From positions 248,001 through 312,000 of the forward strand of contig NZ_CP017157.1 in the NCBI RefSeq assembly GCF_001729485.1: a stretch of DNA of 64,000 nt. Reading direction: 5' to 3'. The first letter of the stretch is position 1; each line of letters begins with the position of its first letter. The position numbers were made by a program, and so were the translations under genes. Below the pieces are notes generated by a model. The model was given only the letters and a program-made list of their open reading frames with translations. It ran no database searches and was not told the origin of the DNA. This document shows, piece after piece, positions 17,120 to 27,242 of the stretch. The DNA comes from Streptomyces lydicus (GTDB lineage: Bacteria; Actinomycetota; Actinomycetes; Streptomycetales; Streptomycetaceae).

Positions 17120-17770
17120 GTGGCATGTGACCTGTGGCTGGTACCCCTCGTCGATGTGCTGTGCCACAGCCCCGACAACCCGTTCTCCGAGGAGATCGCC
17201 GCCTACGACAAGGCCCTGACGGAGGCCGGACTGCCGCCGGTCCCGGTCTTCAGCTACATGCCGGGCCTGTCGGGTGACGTGGCGCCCGTCGCCGGCTTCG
17301 ACTACGACGCGCTGCACTTCCTGCGCCGCGCCTACCTCCTGCGCCTGTGCGGCCTGGAGGTGACGCCGGTCGACGAACTGGGCGGCGACTACGAGCAGTT
17401 GCTGGAGATGTTCGAGACCACCGCGCAGCAGTCCCACCTGGTGTGGCACTACGACCACGCGGGCGCGTACGTACCGGTCGACTTCCCGCACCCGCTCGCC
17501 AACGACGAACTCCTGGAAGGCGGCGGCCCGTTGGGCTCGTCGCACGGTTTGCTGCGCGATCTGGAACTCGTCGCGCCATCCCTGGGCATCGATCCGGCCA
17601 ATCCGCCGGCCGCGCCCGCGCCGCCGGCCGGCCCCACCTCTCTGGAGGAGCGGTCGGGCGCGGCGCCCCTGGACGACGGTCCGTTCGCCCGGGAGCGCCA
17701 TGTGTGGCTCGGCCTGCACGCGGCCGCCACCAAGAGCCTGGGCCAGGGCTCCATGATCGTCTTCAGCTGA
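17120..17770 (+). CDS. Conserved hypothetical protein
   Basis: 216-aa soluble protein beginning ACDLWLVPLVDVLCHSPDNPF. I do not recognise a characterised family. The first 150 residues look like a compact domain rich in aromatic and acidic residues (WHYDHAGAYVPVDFP near residue 115). A Pro/Ala linker and a conserved-looking tail (WLGLHAAATKSLGQGSMIVF) follow. No signal peptide or membrane segment. GTG 17120 is preferred to GTG 17084 because GGAAGCGAG lies about 10 nt upstream and the shorter product starts at the natural domain edge. It is convergent with the next gene. Confidence 0.75.
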   Translation: MACDLWLVPLVDVLCHSPDNPFSEEIAAYDKALTEAGLPPVPVFSYMPGLSGDVAPVAGFDYDALHFLRRAYLLRLCGLEVTPVDELGGDYEQLLEMFETTAQQSHLVWHYDHAGAYVPVDFPHPLANDELLEGGGPLGSSHGLLRDLELVAPSLGIDPANPPAAPAPPAGPTSLEERSGAAPLDDGPFARERHVWLGLHAAATKSLGQGSMIVFS

Positions 17771-17804
17771 CGGCGGGTGCCGCGCGGGGCACGGAACCCG
17801 TGGT

Positions 17805-18566
17805 TCAGCGGCCCTGCTCGGGCGGCCGCTGGCGCGGCATGTTCGGCCGGGTGCGGTGCGGTACGGCGTACCGCCCCGGCGGGCCGGCCCCCTCGTGCCG
17901 CGGCGCCGCCCACGGCACCATCGCCTGGGTGGCCTGCGGCACCGGCCCGGCCCGGAACTCCGTCATCCAGTCGGCCGTCTCGGTCCGCACCAGCTCGCCG
18001 AGGTCCTCGTTGAACCGCCGCAGCGCCGCCAGGCAGCGCTCCGCCGCCTCGGCGGCCGTGCCCTCGGTCGGCCCCAGCACCTCGCGCACGCCCTCCGCCG
18101 CCCAGTCGAACTGCAGGGCCTCCAGCCGCCGGTGGATCGCCTGGGCGGTCGCCAGGTCCCGCATCCAGCCGGCCGTCACCCCGAAGTACCGGTCACAGCC
18201 CACGCACACCGCCGCCAGCAGCAGCGACAGGCAGCCCCAGGGCGCCCCGCGGTCCCAGACCCCGGCGAGGTCCAGCAGCGGCAGCGCCCCGCCCACCGTC
18301 ACCCCGGCCGCGGCGCCCAGCCGCAGCGCCCGCGCGCCGCGGCGCTTGGCCAGTCGGTCGTGCAGATACCAGTCGGCGGCGCGCAGCGCGCCCTCCTCGG
18401 TCCACAGGTAGAGCGCGTCCAGCCGGCCGGCCGGGTCGCCCCAGCCGCCGGGCGGGAAGGCCCGCCCCGCGAGGTCCCGTCGGCCGTGGCCACGGGTCCC
18501 GTACCGGCGAGCGGGGCGGCCGCCCTCCCGAGGGGGTCCCTCGGGCTGCATCTCGGGCTGGCTCAC
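17805..18566 (-). CDS. SLATT-domain membrane protein
   Basis: 253-aa protein with a helical core typical of SLATT domains. An amphipathic helix (LDALYLWTEEGALRAADWYL, about 47-66) is followed by two transmembrane segments (about 80-97 and 108-125) and a long cytoplasmic helix region (WMRDLATAQAIHRRLEALQF). SLATT proteins are proposed pore-forming effectors that often sit with nucleotide-sensing or kinase genes; no such partner is adjacent here. GTG 18566 has AAGGAG at 8-nt spacing; a longer in-frame start at 18620 adds a basic tail without ribosome site. Function unproven. Confidence 0.75.
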   Translation of the reverse strand: MSQPEMQPEGPPREGGRPARRYGTRGHGRRDLAGRAFPPGGWGDPAGRLDALYLWTEEGALRAADWYLHDRLAKRRGARALRLGAAAGVTVGGALPLLDLAGVWDRGAPWGCLSLLLAAVCVGCDRYFGVTAGWMRDLATAQAIHRRLEALQFDWAAEGVREVLGPTEGTAAEAAERCLAALRRFNEDLGELVRTETADWMTEFRAGPVPQATQAMVPWAAPRHEGAGPPGRYAVPHRTRPNMPRQRPPEQGR

Positions 18567-18917
18567 CCCTGCACTCCTTCTCTGCGCTCTGTGTGGATAC
18601 GTCCGGTGCGCGCGGGACATGCGGGACGGCCGTTGCGCGCAGCCCCCTTCCTACCGCCGAAAGACTGGCCTCGCCCCCAAGATCCCGTTATTTCCGCCCA
18701 GAAGTGGTGCGGGGCGGGACGGGGGGACAGGGGGTGTCTCACCCGAAAGGGTTGCGGGCGGGGCGGCGAGGGGACGGCGGGGCGGGACCGGGCGGCCTCC
18801 GGTGGCGCCGCGGGAGGCTCCGGCGACCCCCGGCGGTTTCCGGCCGCGGCACCGACCTTGTGCGATCGGGGCAAGGCCGACGTCCGGCGTTCTGGTGCGT
18901 TCGTCTAGGCTGCCACC
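18567..18917. other. Divergent intergenic region with G-rich tract
   Basis: 351 bp between the SLATT gene and purD. It contains the purD -10 element at its right end and a G-run cluster at 18711-18734 (runs of 4, 3, 6 and 5 G with loops of 1-3 nt) that could fold as a G-quadruplex on the plus strand. No gene seen. Confidence 0.5.
18906..18911 (+). promoter_or_regulatory. purD -10 element (leaderless promoter)
   Basis: TAGGCT ends 6 nt before the GTG start of purD, so transcription should begin at or next to the start codon. No ribosome binding site precedes it. The -35 is not clear. Confidence 0.65.
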
Positions 18918-20192
<1,275 letters not shown>

Positions 20193-20528
20193 GGCGTAAG
20201 CCGCATATGCCACACGCACCGCACCCGGCTCACACCACCCCCGCGCCGGGTTCCCGGCTTTGCCCAAAGCCATTCCATCGAGTGACCACGCCAGATTCCG
20301 GCTGACGGGGCCAACACCCCCAACTAGGGTGCCGCGCAAGCGTCCTGCGGTCGCCGTGCCGTTCCGCGGCACGGTCACCGCGGCGACGTCCGGCAAGTGG
20401 CTCACCGGCATTGCGATGTCAGTGGCCGGTGCCACAGTGGTGGTGGGTGAGCTCGCTCGCACCACACGCAATGTTCGAAGGCGTCCGTCCCGTGTTCTCT
20501 CCGTCCGGCTCCATCAGGACAGCAGGGG
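20193..20528 (+). other. Intergenic leader region after purD
   Basis: 336 bp with no protein gene that I can support. It holds a short hairpin (GGCTTT/AAAGCC, 20256-20271) that may end purD, a good promoter at 20302-20330 and an inverted repeat around GTGCCGTTCCGCGGCAC. A transcript from that promoter would carry about 190 nt of leader before the next gene. Confidence 0.5.
20302..20330 (+). promoter_or_regulatory. Housekeeping-type promoter
   Basis: CTGACG (20302-20307), a 17-nt spacer and TAGGGT (20325-20330) fit a vegetative sigma promoter well. Start expected near 20337. It probably drives the membrane-protein gene at 20529 through a long leader. Confidence 0.6.
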
Positions 20529-22319
20529 GTGTACAGGCTCGTGGCAAGTCCGGAAACAGGCGTCCTGGCGGCGCGTGCCCGCGCCCTCGCCGTGCTGCGG
20601 ATCCGCGGCACGGCGCTGGCGGTGGCGCTGCTGCCGACCGCCGTGGCGGTGGTGCTCTTCGCCGGCCGCGCGACCGGCCACTTCGGCGCGGGCGGCGCCG
20701 GTGCGGCCGTCCGCTGGGCCGTGAGCGGCCTCGCGCTGCTCAGCCTGCTGCTGGCGGCGCTGGTCGGGCTCGTCGTCGCGCGCGCCAGACCCGCGCTCAG
20801 CCCCTCCGTGCCCGTCTCCGAGGAGTCGGCTCCTGATCTCTACCGCCTGGTACGCGACCTCGCCGACCGCCTGGACGTCCCGGCGCCCTCCGCCATAGCG
20901 CTCACCCCGGACTGCGACAGCTGGCTGGAGGACCGTACGCACCGCGCCCACGGCCCCCCGCGCCGCGCCCGGCGCTCCGGGACCGCCGAGGACCGCCGGG
21001 CGGCCACCGCCCCGGTCCTGGTCATCGGCTCGCCGTTCCTGTGGTGGATGCGGGTCGCCGAGCTGCGCGCCCTGCTGGCGCCGGTCGTCGCCGGCACCGG
21101 CCCCTCCGCGCACCCGGACATAGCGGCCGCCCGCCGCTTCATCCGCGGCCTGGACGCCGCCGTCGCGGTCGCCGCCCGCCCCCGGGGCCCGCTGCGCGGC
21201 GTCCCGCTCCGCTTCGTCGGCCGGGTGGCCCGGCTGCTGCTCCGCGCCTGCCGCGAGCACGCCACGATCATGGAGCGGGCGGTCGCGGCCGCCGCCTCCG
21301 AGCGCGCCCGGACCGTCGACTACGGCCTGCGGATCGTCGCCCAGGAACAGGTCGGCCTGGCGTACGCGGGCTGGGACCGGCTGCTGACCCGGGTCGCGCT
21401 GCCCGCCTGGCGGATGGGCCGCTGGCCCTCCCGGCTGGACGCCGGCGTGGTCTCGGCGCTGACCGAGCTCTCCCGCCGCGACCGCCTCGCCGACGGCTTC
21501 GCCTCCCGGCTGGGCGAGCGCCCCGCCTGCGACCTCCTGGAGGAGCCGGGCGCCATCGACCGCGCCGCCTCCCTGCTGGCCGCCCGCCTCTTCCACGGCG
21601 GCCCGGCCGAGCCCGGGCCCGACTGGTCCCCGGTCGGCTGGCAGCAGTACCCGGAAGAGGTCGTGGACCGGAAGTGGCGCCTGGAGGCCGCCCGGCTCCT
21701 CCGCGTTCTCGACGCCCTCCCGGCGACCGCGCTGCCGGCCGCCCCCGCCCCCGAGTCCGCTGCCCCGACGCTGTCGTACGCCAGCACCCCGAGCCGTACG
21801 CCCGCGGGCACCCGCCCGGCGGACCCCCGCGACGACGAGCCCGTGGCGCCGCCGGGCCCGACCCTGGCCCGGGTCATCGACCGGCTCGCCCACGACGCGC
21901 GCGCCGGCGACCTCGTAGCCGCCCGGCTGGGCGCCGAGGTCGAGCGCGAGGAGCGCGAGGAGGCCGCCCGCCAGGCCGCCCGCGGCGGCGCGGCGCCGGG
22001 CGCGCCGGCGGACGCGGGCTGGGTCGACGGCACCCCCGAGGGCGGCCTGCCGCTGTTCCCGCTCCAGCCGCCCCGCACGGGCCGGGAGCTGCTCGCCGAC
22101 CACGTGACCGCGATGGTCTGCTGCGCCGCCGTCGACACCGCCGGCGCCGCTCCCGGACTGGACTGGCTCGACGGCCCGGCGCTGCTGGTCGGCGGCGCCC
22201 GCCGGGCCGACCTCGGCCGCACGGTGCTCAGCCTGGTCGACGACGGTGACGCGGAACCGCTCCGCGGCTGGCTGACGACGGTCGGTGTCCGTCCCGACAA
22301 GCCGGTCCGGCTGGTATGA
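20529..22319 (+). CDS. Conserved hypothetical membrane protein
   Basis: 596 aa. Two N-terminal transmembrane segments (about 30-48 and 64-85) anchor a long cytoplasmic part. I do not recognise the family. The soluble part has a basic patch (HRAHGPPRRARRSG), a WWMR segment after a VLVIGSPFLW strand, a disordered Pro/Ala stretch (about 405-440) and an acidic/basic helix (EVEREEREEAARQAARGG). The layout recalls membrane-anchored peptidase-like proteins, but no HExxH or other catalytic motif is present. GTG 20529 is taken; GTG 20541 with AGCAGGGGG upstream is an equal alternative. It lies between purD and purC. Confidence 0.7.
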   Translation: MYRLVASPETGVLAARARALAVLRIRGTALAVALLPTAVAVVLFAGRATGHFGAGGAGAAVRWAVSGLALLSLLLAALVGLVVARARPALSPSVPVSEESAPDLYRLVRDLADRLDVPAPSAIALTPDCDSWLEDRTHRAHGPPRRARRSGTAEDRRAATAPVLVIGSPFLWWMRVAELRALLAPVVAGTGPSAHPDIAAARRFIRGLDAAVAVAARPRGPLRGVPLRFVGRVARLLLRACREHATIMERAVAAAASERARTVDYGLRIVAQEQVGLAYAGWDRLLTRVALPAWRMGRWPSRLDAGVVSALTELSRRDRLADGFASRLGERPACDLLEEPGAIDRAASLLAARLFHGGPAEPGPDWSPVGWQQYPEEVVDRKWRLEAARLLRVLDALPATALPAAPAPESAAPTLSYASTPSRTPAGTRPADPRDDEPVAPPGPTLARVIDRLAHDARAGDLVAARLGAEVEREEREEAARQAARGGAAPGAPADAGWVDGTPEGGLPLFPLQPPRTGRELLADHVTAMVCCAAVDTAGAAPGLDWLDGPALLVGGARRADLGRTVLSLVDDGDAEPLRGWLTTVGVRPDKPVRLV

Positions 22320-22609
22320 GCCGGACCGCGGGTCCGTGCGCGCGTCGGGGCGTCGCCCCGTCCGGGTCCCGGCGGAGCCCCCGACCTGCGAACACCCGGC
22401 CGGACCCGTCACCCGCAAGGCTTCGCGACCCCGGCTGAATGTTCCCTTCCAGTTCGCACTTCGGGGGAGTCGGGCCCTAAATTCACGACGAAGGGTGACG
22501 AAGTGAGTGCGTAATGTGATGTGCTGGGGGATGGCCGGGCTCGCTCAGCCGGACGTGACAGCGGCCCGATCGGCCGCGGCCGCTGGGGGACGCGGGAGGG
22601 GAGTGGAAG

Positions 22610-24088
22610 GTGGCGACGGAACAGATCAGGCGCTGGGAATCGGGCGCCCTCGCCCACGCGGTCACGGACCCGTTCGGGCAGGGCCCGCTGCCCTGGCTGC
22701 GCGGCAGCGAGAACTACTTCGACTCCGGCCACATCATCCCCTGGTACGTCGACCCCGCCGTCGCCCAGGGAGGTCTGCCCCAGCCCGCCCCCCACAAGCA
22801 CAACGGCCCCCGTACCGCCGATGACGTGCACGGCCAGATCAAGGGCTTCGCGAGCACCGGCGCGGTGGCCCCCGGCGAGGCGATCGACTTCCGGGTCTCG
22901 GTCGACCCGCCCCAGCCGTTCAGCATCGACGTCTACCGCATCGGCCATTACGGCGGCGTCGGCGCCGCCAAGATCACCACCAGCCCGCGGCTGTCCGGCA
23001 TCGTCCAGCCCGACCCGCTGACCGCCGGCCGCACGGTCTCCTGCCACCACTGGTGGCTGTCCTGGCGCCTCCAGGTCCCCACGTTCTGGAACCTCGGCGC
23101 GTACGTCGCGGTCCTGACCACCGCCGACGGCTACCGCTCCCACATCCCCTTCACGGTCCGCGACGACCACCCCGCCGACCTGCTCCTGCTGCTGCCCGAC
23201 ATCACCTGGCAGGCGTACAACCTCTACCCGGAGGACGGCCGTACGGGCGCCAGCCTCTACCACGCCTGGGACGAGAAGGGCGCCCTGCTCGGCGAGCAGG
23301 ACGCCGCCACCACGGTCTCCTTCGACCGCCCCTACGCCGGCGCCGGCCTCCCCCTGCACGTCGGCCACGCCTACGACTTCATCCGCTGGGCCGAGCGCTA
23401 CGGCTACGACCTCGCCTACGCCGACGCCCGCGACCTGCACGCCGGCCGGGTCGACCCGTCCCGCTACCGCGGCCTGGTCTTCCCCGGCCACGACGAGTAC
23501 TGGTCGGTGCCGATGCGCCGCACCGTCGAGCGCGCCCGCGACACCGGCACCTCCCTGGTCTTCCTCTCCGCCAACACCATGTACTGGCAGGTCGACCTCT
23601 CCCCGACGCCCTCCGGCCCGCACTCCCTGCTCAACTGCCGCAAGCGCCAGGGCCCCGGCCGGCCCGCCCTCTGGCGCGAGGCCGGCGACCCCGAGCAGCG
23701 GCTGATGGGCATCCAGTACGCCGGCCGGGTCCCCGAACCGGCCCCGCTGGTCGTCCGCAACGGCGACCACTGGCTGTGGGAGGCCACCGGCGCGCACGAG
23801 GGCGACGAGATCCCCGGCCTGGTCGCCGGCGAGGCCGACCGCTACTTCCCGCGCACCGCCCTCCCCGATCACACCCACCGCATCCTGCTCGCGCACTCCC
23901 CGTACCGCGACAGCGAAGGCACCCGCCGCCACCAGGAGACCTCCCTGTACCGCGCACCCAGCGGCGCCCTGGTCTTCGCCTCCGGCACGTTCGCCTGGTC
24001 GCCCGCCCTGGACCGCCCCGGCCACGTCGACGAACGCGTCCAGCGCGCCACCGCCAACCTCCTCGACCGCATCTGCAAACGCGATTGA
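22610..24088 (+). CDS. N,N-dimethylformamidase beta-subunit-like protein
   Basis: 492-aa protein matching the large-subunit (DMFase beta C-terminal) family. Features are GQIKGFASTGAVAPGEAIDF with a beta-sandwich (VYRIGHYGGVGA), TWQAYNLYPEDG near residue 205, the segment FPGHDEYWSVPMRRTVERA (HDEYW being the family hallmark for metal binding) and LVFLSANTMYWQVDL. It has no signal peptide. Many actinomycetes carry such proteins without the small subunit, and none is seen here, so amidohydrolase activity on formamides is only possible, not shown. GTG 22610 has GGGAGGGGAG upstream. It precedes purC on the same strand. Confidence 0.8.
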   Translation: MATEQIRRWESGALAHAVTDPFGQGPLPWLRGSENYFDSGHIIPWYVDPAVAQGGLPQPAPHKHNGPRTADDVHGQIKGFASTGAVAPGEAIDFRVSVDPPQPFSIDVYRIGHYGGVGAAKITTSPRLSGIVQPDPLTAGRTVSCHHWWLSWRLQVPTFWNLGAYVAVLTTADGYRSHIPFTVRDDHPADLLLLLPDITWQAYNLYPEDGRTGASLYHAWDEKGALLGEQDAATTVSFDRPYAGAGLPLHVGHAYDFIRWAERYGYDLAYADARDLHAGRVDPSRYRGLVFPGHDEYWSVPMRRTVERARDTGTSLVFLSANTMYWQVDLSPTPSGPHSLLNCRKRQGPGRPALWREAGDPEQRLMGIQYAGRVPEPAPLVVRNGDHWLWEATGAHEGDEIPGLVAGEADRYFPRTALPDHTHRILLAHSPYRDSEGTRRHQETSLYRAPSGALVFASGTFAWSPALDRPGHVDERVQRATANLLDRICKRD

Positions 24089-24196
24089 GGCCCGCCCGTA
24101 CGGGGGCCGGGCAGCTGCCCGGCCCCCGGGGGACGCCACCCTTCCGCATACGGGAGAATCGACAGCGATTCCTGGATCAACCTACGCGGAGGAAGC

Positions 24197-25111
24197 GTGT
24201 CCGGTTTTGTAGAAAAGCCTGAGCCCGTGGAGGTTCCGGGGCTCACCCACCTGCACACCGGCAAGGTGCGCGACCTCTACCGGAACGCCGACGGCGACCT
24301 GGTCATGGTCGCCAGCGACCGCACCTCCGCCTACGACTGGGTGCTCCCCACCGAGATCCCCGACAAGGGCCGGGTGCTGACCCGGCTGTCCCTGTGGTGG
24401 TTCGACCAGCTCACCGACCTCGTCCCGCACCACGTCCTGTCCGACGACGTCCCGGCCGGCGCCCCCGCCGACTGGGAGGGCCGCACCCTGGTCTGCAAGT
24501 CGCTGCGGATGGTGCCCGTCGAGTGCGTGGCCCGCGGCTACCTCGCCGGCTCCGGCCTCGTCGAATACGACCGGTCCCGTACGGTCTGCGGGCTGGCCCT
24601 GCCCGAGGGCCTCACCAACGGCTCCGAGCTGCCGTCGCCGATCTTCACCCCGGCCACCAAGGCCGCCGTCGGCGACCACGACGAGAACGTCTCCTACGAG
24701 GAGACCGCCCGCCAGGTCGGCGCCGACGTCGCCGCCGCGCTGCGCCGGACCACCCTCGCCGTCTACGGCCGGGCCCGCGACATCGCCCGCGAGCGCGGCC
24801 TGATCCTGGCGGACACCAAGTTCGAGTTCGGCTTCGACGAGCGCCCCGACGGCGAGCACGTGCTGACCCTCGGCGACGAGGTCCTCACCCCCGACTCCTC
24901 GCGCTTCTGGCCCGCCGACCAGTGGGAGCCGGGCCGCGCCCAGCCCTCCTTCGACAAGCAGTTCATCCGCGACTGGCTCACCTCGCCGGCCGCGGCCTGG
25001 GACCGTACGGGCGAGCAGCCGCCGCCGGCCCTCCCGCAGGAGATCGTCGAGGCGACCCGCGCCAAGTACCTGGAGGCGTACGAGCGCCTCACCGGCCTCA
25101 GCTGGTCGTAG
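24197..25111 (+). CDS. purC: SAICAR synthetase
   Basis: Phosphoribosylaminoimidazole-succinocarboxamide synthase: CAIR + aspartate + ATP to SAICAR. The product is 304 aa, typical of the actinobacterial and yeast form. Motifs: HTGKVRDLYRNADGDLVMVASDRTSAYDWVL at the N-terminus (ATP and substrate loops), VECVARGYLAGSG, ATKAAVGDHDENVSYE, ILADTKFEFGFDE and LTPDSSRFWPADQ with FDKQFIRDWL. GGAGGAAG lies just before GTG 24197. About 110 nt separate it from the DMFase-like gene, so it may be the end of that unit. A strong terminator follows. Confidence 0.97.
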   Translation: MSGFVEKPEPVEVPGLTHLHTGKVRDLYRNADGDLVMVASDRTSAYDWVLPTEIPDKGRVLTRLSLWWFDQLTDLVPHHVLSDDVPAGAPADWEGRTLVCKSLRMVPVECVARGYLAGSGLVEYDRSRTVCGLALPEGLTNGSELPSPIFTPATKAAVGDHDENVSYEETARQVGADVAAALRRTTLAVYGRARDIARERGLILADTKFEFGFDERPDGEHVLTLGDEVLTPDSSRFWPADQWEPGRAQPSFDKQFIRDWLTSPAAAWDRTGEQPPPALPQEIVEATRAKYLEAYERLTGLSWS

Positions 25112-25156
25112 GGCCGGCCCGCGCCCCGGGCCCGGACGGCGGGCCCGGACAACGAA

Positions 25157-25185
25157 AAGGACCCCGGTCACCGACCGGGGTCCTT
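25157..25185. terminator. Bidirectional terminator, purC and tRNA-Gly
   Basis: AAGGACCCCGGT pairs with ACCGGGGTCCTT around a 5-nt loop (perfect 12-bp stem). It can end purC on the plus strand and the tRNA-Gly on the minus strand, whose transcript then runs into a short T-run. Confidence 0.85.
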
Positions 25186-25192
25186 CACGCGG

Positions 25193-25265
25193 AGCGGACG
25201 ACGAGGCTCGAACTCGCGACCTCAACCTTGGCAAGGTTGCGCTCTACCAACTGAGCTACGTCCGC
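25193..25265 (-). tRNA. tRNA-Gly(GCC), copy 1
   Basis: 73 nt on the minus strand. Acceptor GCGGACG/CGTCCGC, D-arm GCTC..GAGC with the normal TTGG loop, anticodon loop TTGCCAA (GCC) between CAACC and GGTTG, and T-loop TTCGAGC. CCA is not encoded. The body is identical to the copy at 29302-29374. Confidence 0.97.
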
Positions 25266-25318
25266 ATGCTCCGTGCCGGGCTCCTGGAACCAGTCGCCGC
25301 CGCGCGGTGCGGGGACCA

Positions 25319-25948
25319 CTATAGCCAACCGCGCCGGCGTGCGAGGCGCGCCGCCGCATGGCGGTTCTCGGCACCCAGCTTCGCGGTCGCCGCCGACAGG
25401 TAGTTGCGCACCGTCCCCGGCGACAGCGCGGCCCGCTCAGCGATCTCCGTGACGGGCGCCCCGGCCTCGGCGAGTTCCAGCACCTCCGCCTCCCGGGCCG
25501 TCAGCGGCGACTCCCCGGCGCTGATCGCGTCCGCCGCCAACTCCGGGTCCACGTAACGGCTTCCGGCGTGGACGGTCCGGATGATCTCCGCCAGCTGCTG
25601 CGCCGACACGGTCTTGGGGACGAACCCCCGGACCCCGGCCTCCAGGGCCCGCTTGAGGTGCCCCGGCCGCCCGTGACTCGTCACGATCATGGACCGGCAC
25701 CCCGGCACCTCGGCCCGCAGCGATGTGGCCACCGCCACACCGTCCGCCCCCGGCATCTGCAGGTCCAGCACCGCCACGTCCGGTTCGTGGGCCCGGGCCA
25801 TCGCCCGCGCCTCCGGCCCGGACGCGGCCTCCGCGACCACCTGGAGATCGTCCTCCAGCGACAGCAGCGCCGCCAGCGCCCCCCGGATCAGATGCTCGTC
25901 GTCCGCCAGCAGCACCCGGATCACCCCGTCCCCCCTCGCCTCCGTCAT
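25319..25948 (-). CDS. LuxR/NarL-family response regulator
   Basis: 209-aa two-component regulator. The receiver domain has LLADDEHL, phospho-acceptor PDVAVLDLQMPGADG, MIVTSHGRPGHL (T/S position) and FVPKTVS (Lys). The C-terminal helix-turn-helix is LTAREAEVLELAEAGAPVTE, then SPGTVRNYLSAATAKLGAENR. ATG 25948 overlaps the stop of the upstream kinase (ATGA). It is the last gene of a four-gene minus-strand unit (ATPase, permease, kinase, regulator), the arrangement of DesRK-type systems that sense membrane state and control their ABC transporter (inference). Confidence 0.93.
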   Translation of the reverse strand: MTEARGDGVIRVLLADDEHLIRGALAALLSLEDDLQVVAEAASGPEARAMARAHEPDVAVLDLQMPGADGVAVATSLRAEVPGCRSMIVTSHGRPGHLKRALEAGVRGFVPKTVSAQQLAEIIRTVHAGSRYVDPELAADAISAGESPLTAREAEVLELAEAGAPVTEIAERAALSPGTVRNYLSAATAKLGAENRHAAARLARRRGWL

Positions 25949-27210
25949 CCCGCCACCGCCGCACCGGCCACCGGCAGCTCGACCGTCAGCCGGAACGACC
26001 CCTTCGGGCCCGGGCCCGCGGTCAGCGCCCCGCCCAGCGGGTGGAGCCGTTCCCGCAGCCCCTTCAGGCCGCTCCCGGGGGCGGAGCCGGTCCCGGCCGC
26101 CCCGGCCGGGACACCGCCGACCCCGTCGTTCTCCATGGTCATCACCAGCACCGAGCGCTCCGCGTCGATCCGGGCCCGCAGCGCACACCTGCGGACGTCG
26201 GGCGCGTGCCGCAGGACATTGGTGGTGCCCTCGCGGACCACCCAGCCGAGCGCCGACTCCACCTCCGCCGGCAGCCGGATGTCCTCCTCGCCGTCGATGC
26301 GGCAGTCGACGCCGGCCGCGCGCAGGATCGAACGGGCGCCGGCCAGCTCCGCCCGCAGATCCGCCTTCCGGTAGCCGCGCACCACCTCGCGGATCTCCCG
26401 CTGCGACTCCTGCGCGATCCGCTGCACCTCCACCATCTGCGCCACCGCCTCCGGCCGCTCCCGCCGCGCCAGCTGCACGGCCAACTCGCTCTTCAGCGCG
26501 ATCACCGCCAGATTCCGCCCCATCACGTCGTGCAGGTCCCGTCCGAACCGCAGCCGTTCCTCGGCGACCGCGAGGCGGGTCTCGGTGCTGTGCGCCGCGT
26601 CCAGCTTCCCGATCACCGCGAGCAGCCAGCCCGTCGGCCGGGCGATCACGAAGCTCCACACACCGGCGCACACGAGCAGGACCGCCAGGCCCAGCGAGCT
26701 CCCCCACACCCCCGTGAACAGCCCCATCAGCAACGCCAGCGCCACCGCGGCGCCGCCCAGCGCCGCCAGGAACACCCGCTTGGCGACCACCAGGCAGTAC
26801 GCCATGAAGAACGGGGTGACCGCCCCGCCCATCGCCAGCACCGCCGCACTCAGGCCGTCCTGGCCGGCCAGTCCCCGCACCCTGACCAGCGTGAACAGCA
26901 GGAACTCGGCCAGCAGCGCGAGCGCCGCCGAGGCGAGCAGCAGCCGGCGCGGGGTCGCGCCCCGGGTGAGGTAGCGGTTCAGGGAGCGGCTCAACAGCGG
27001 TGCCGCCAGCCCGCCGTGCAGCACGGTCAGCCCCGCGAGGGCGCCGACCAGGGTGACCGCCGTGGGGGTGCCCGCCGCGCCGCCCATGACGGGTCCCACC
27101 CCGCCGAGCAGCGAGATCCAGGGAACGGCGTACAGCGTCCAGCGGAAGTACGCGTCGACCCGGCCCATATGGCTCCGCCGCTGCCACCCCGCCCGTACCC
27201 GCCGGATCAT
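25945..27210 (-). CDS. Sensor histidine kinase, DesK type
   Basis: 421-aa membrane kinase. About six hydrophobic segments occupy residues 25-205 and include LLASAALALLAEFLLFTLV and ALALLMGLFTGVWG. The HisKA_3 helix is FGRDLHDVMGRNLAVIALKSELA with the phosphorylated His, followed by the ATPase domain (GWVVREGTTNVLRHAP as N box, GSGLKGLRERLHPLGG as G box). ATG 27210 is selected because it lies 32 nt after the permease stop with GGGGGCGG upstream; a longer frame runs into the permease gene. It is coupled to the regulator by a 4-nt overlap. Signal unknown; the intimate link to the ABC permease suggests transporter-coupled sensing. Confidence 0.9.
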   Translation of the reverse strand: MIRRVRAGWQRRSHMGRVDAYFRWTLYAVPWISLLGGVGPVMGGAAGTPTAVTLVGALAGLTVLHGGLAAPLLSRSLNRYLTRGATPRRLLLASAALALLAEFLLFTLVRVRGLAGQDGLSAAVLAMGGAVTPFFMAYCLVVAKRVFLAALGGAAVALALLMGLFTGVWGSSLGLAVLLVCAGVWSFVIARPTGWLLAVIGKLDAAHSTETRLAVAEERLRFGRDLHDVMGRNLAVIALKSELAVQLARRERPEAVAQMVEVQRIAQESQREIREVVRGYRKADLRAELAGARSILRAAGVDCRIDGEEDIRLPAEVESALGWVVREGTTNVLRHAPDVRRCALRARIDAERSVLVMTMENDGVGGVPAGAAGTGSAPGSGLKGLRERLHPLGGALTAGPGPKGSFRLTVELPVAGAAVAG

Positions 27211-27242
27211 CCGCCGCCCCCGTCCCCGCCGTACCGCTCGTC

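Noticed and set aside
22081..22110. A second parS-like site (CACGTGAC) in the membrane-protein gene
   Set aside because: Only the central six bases match; the flanks do not form the palindrome.
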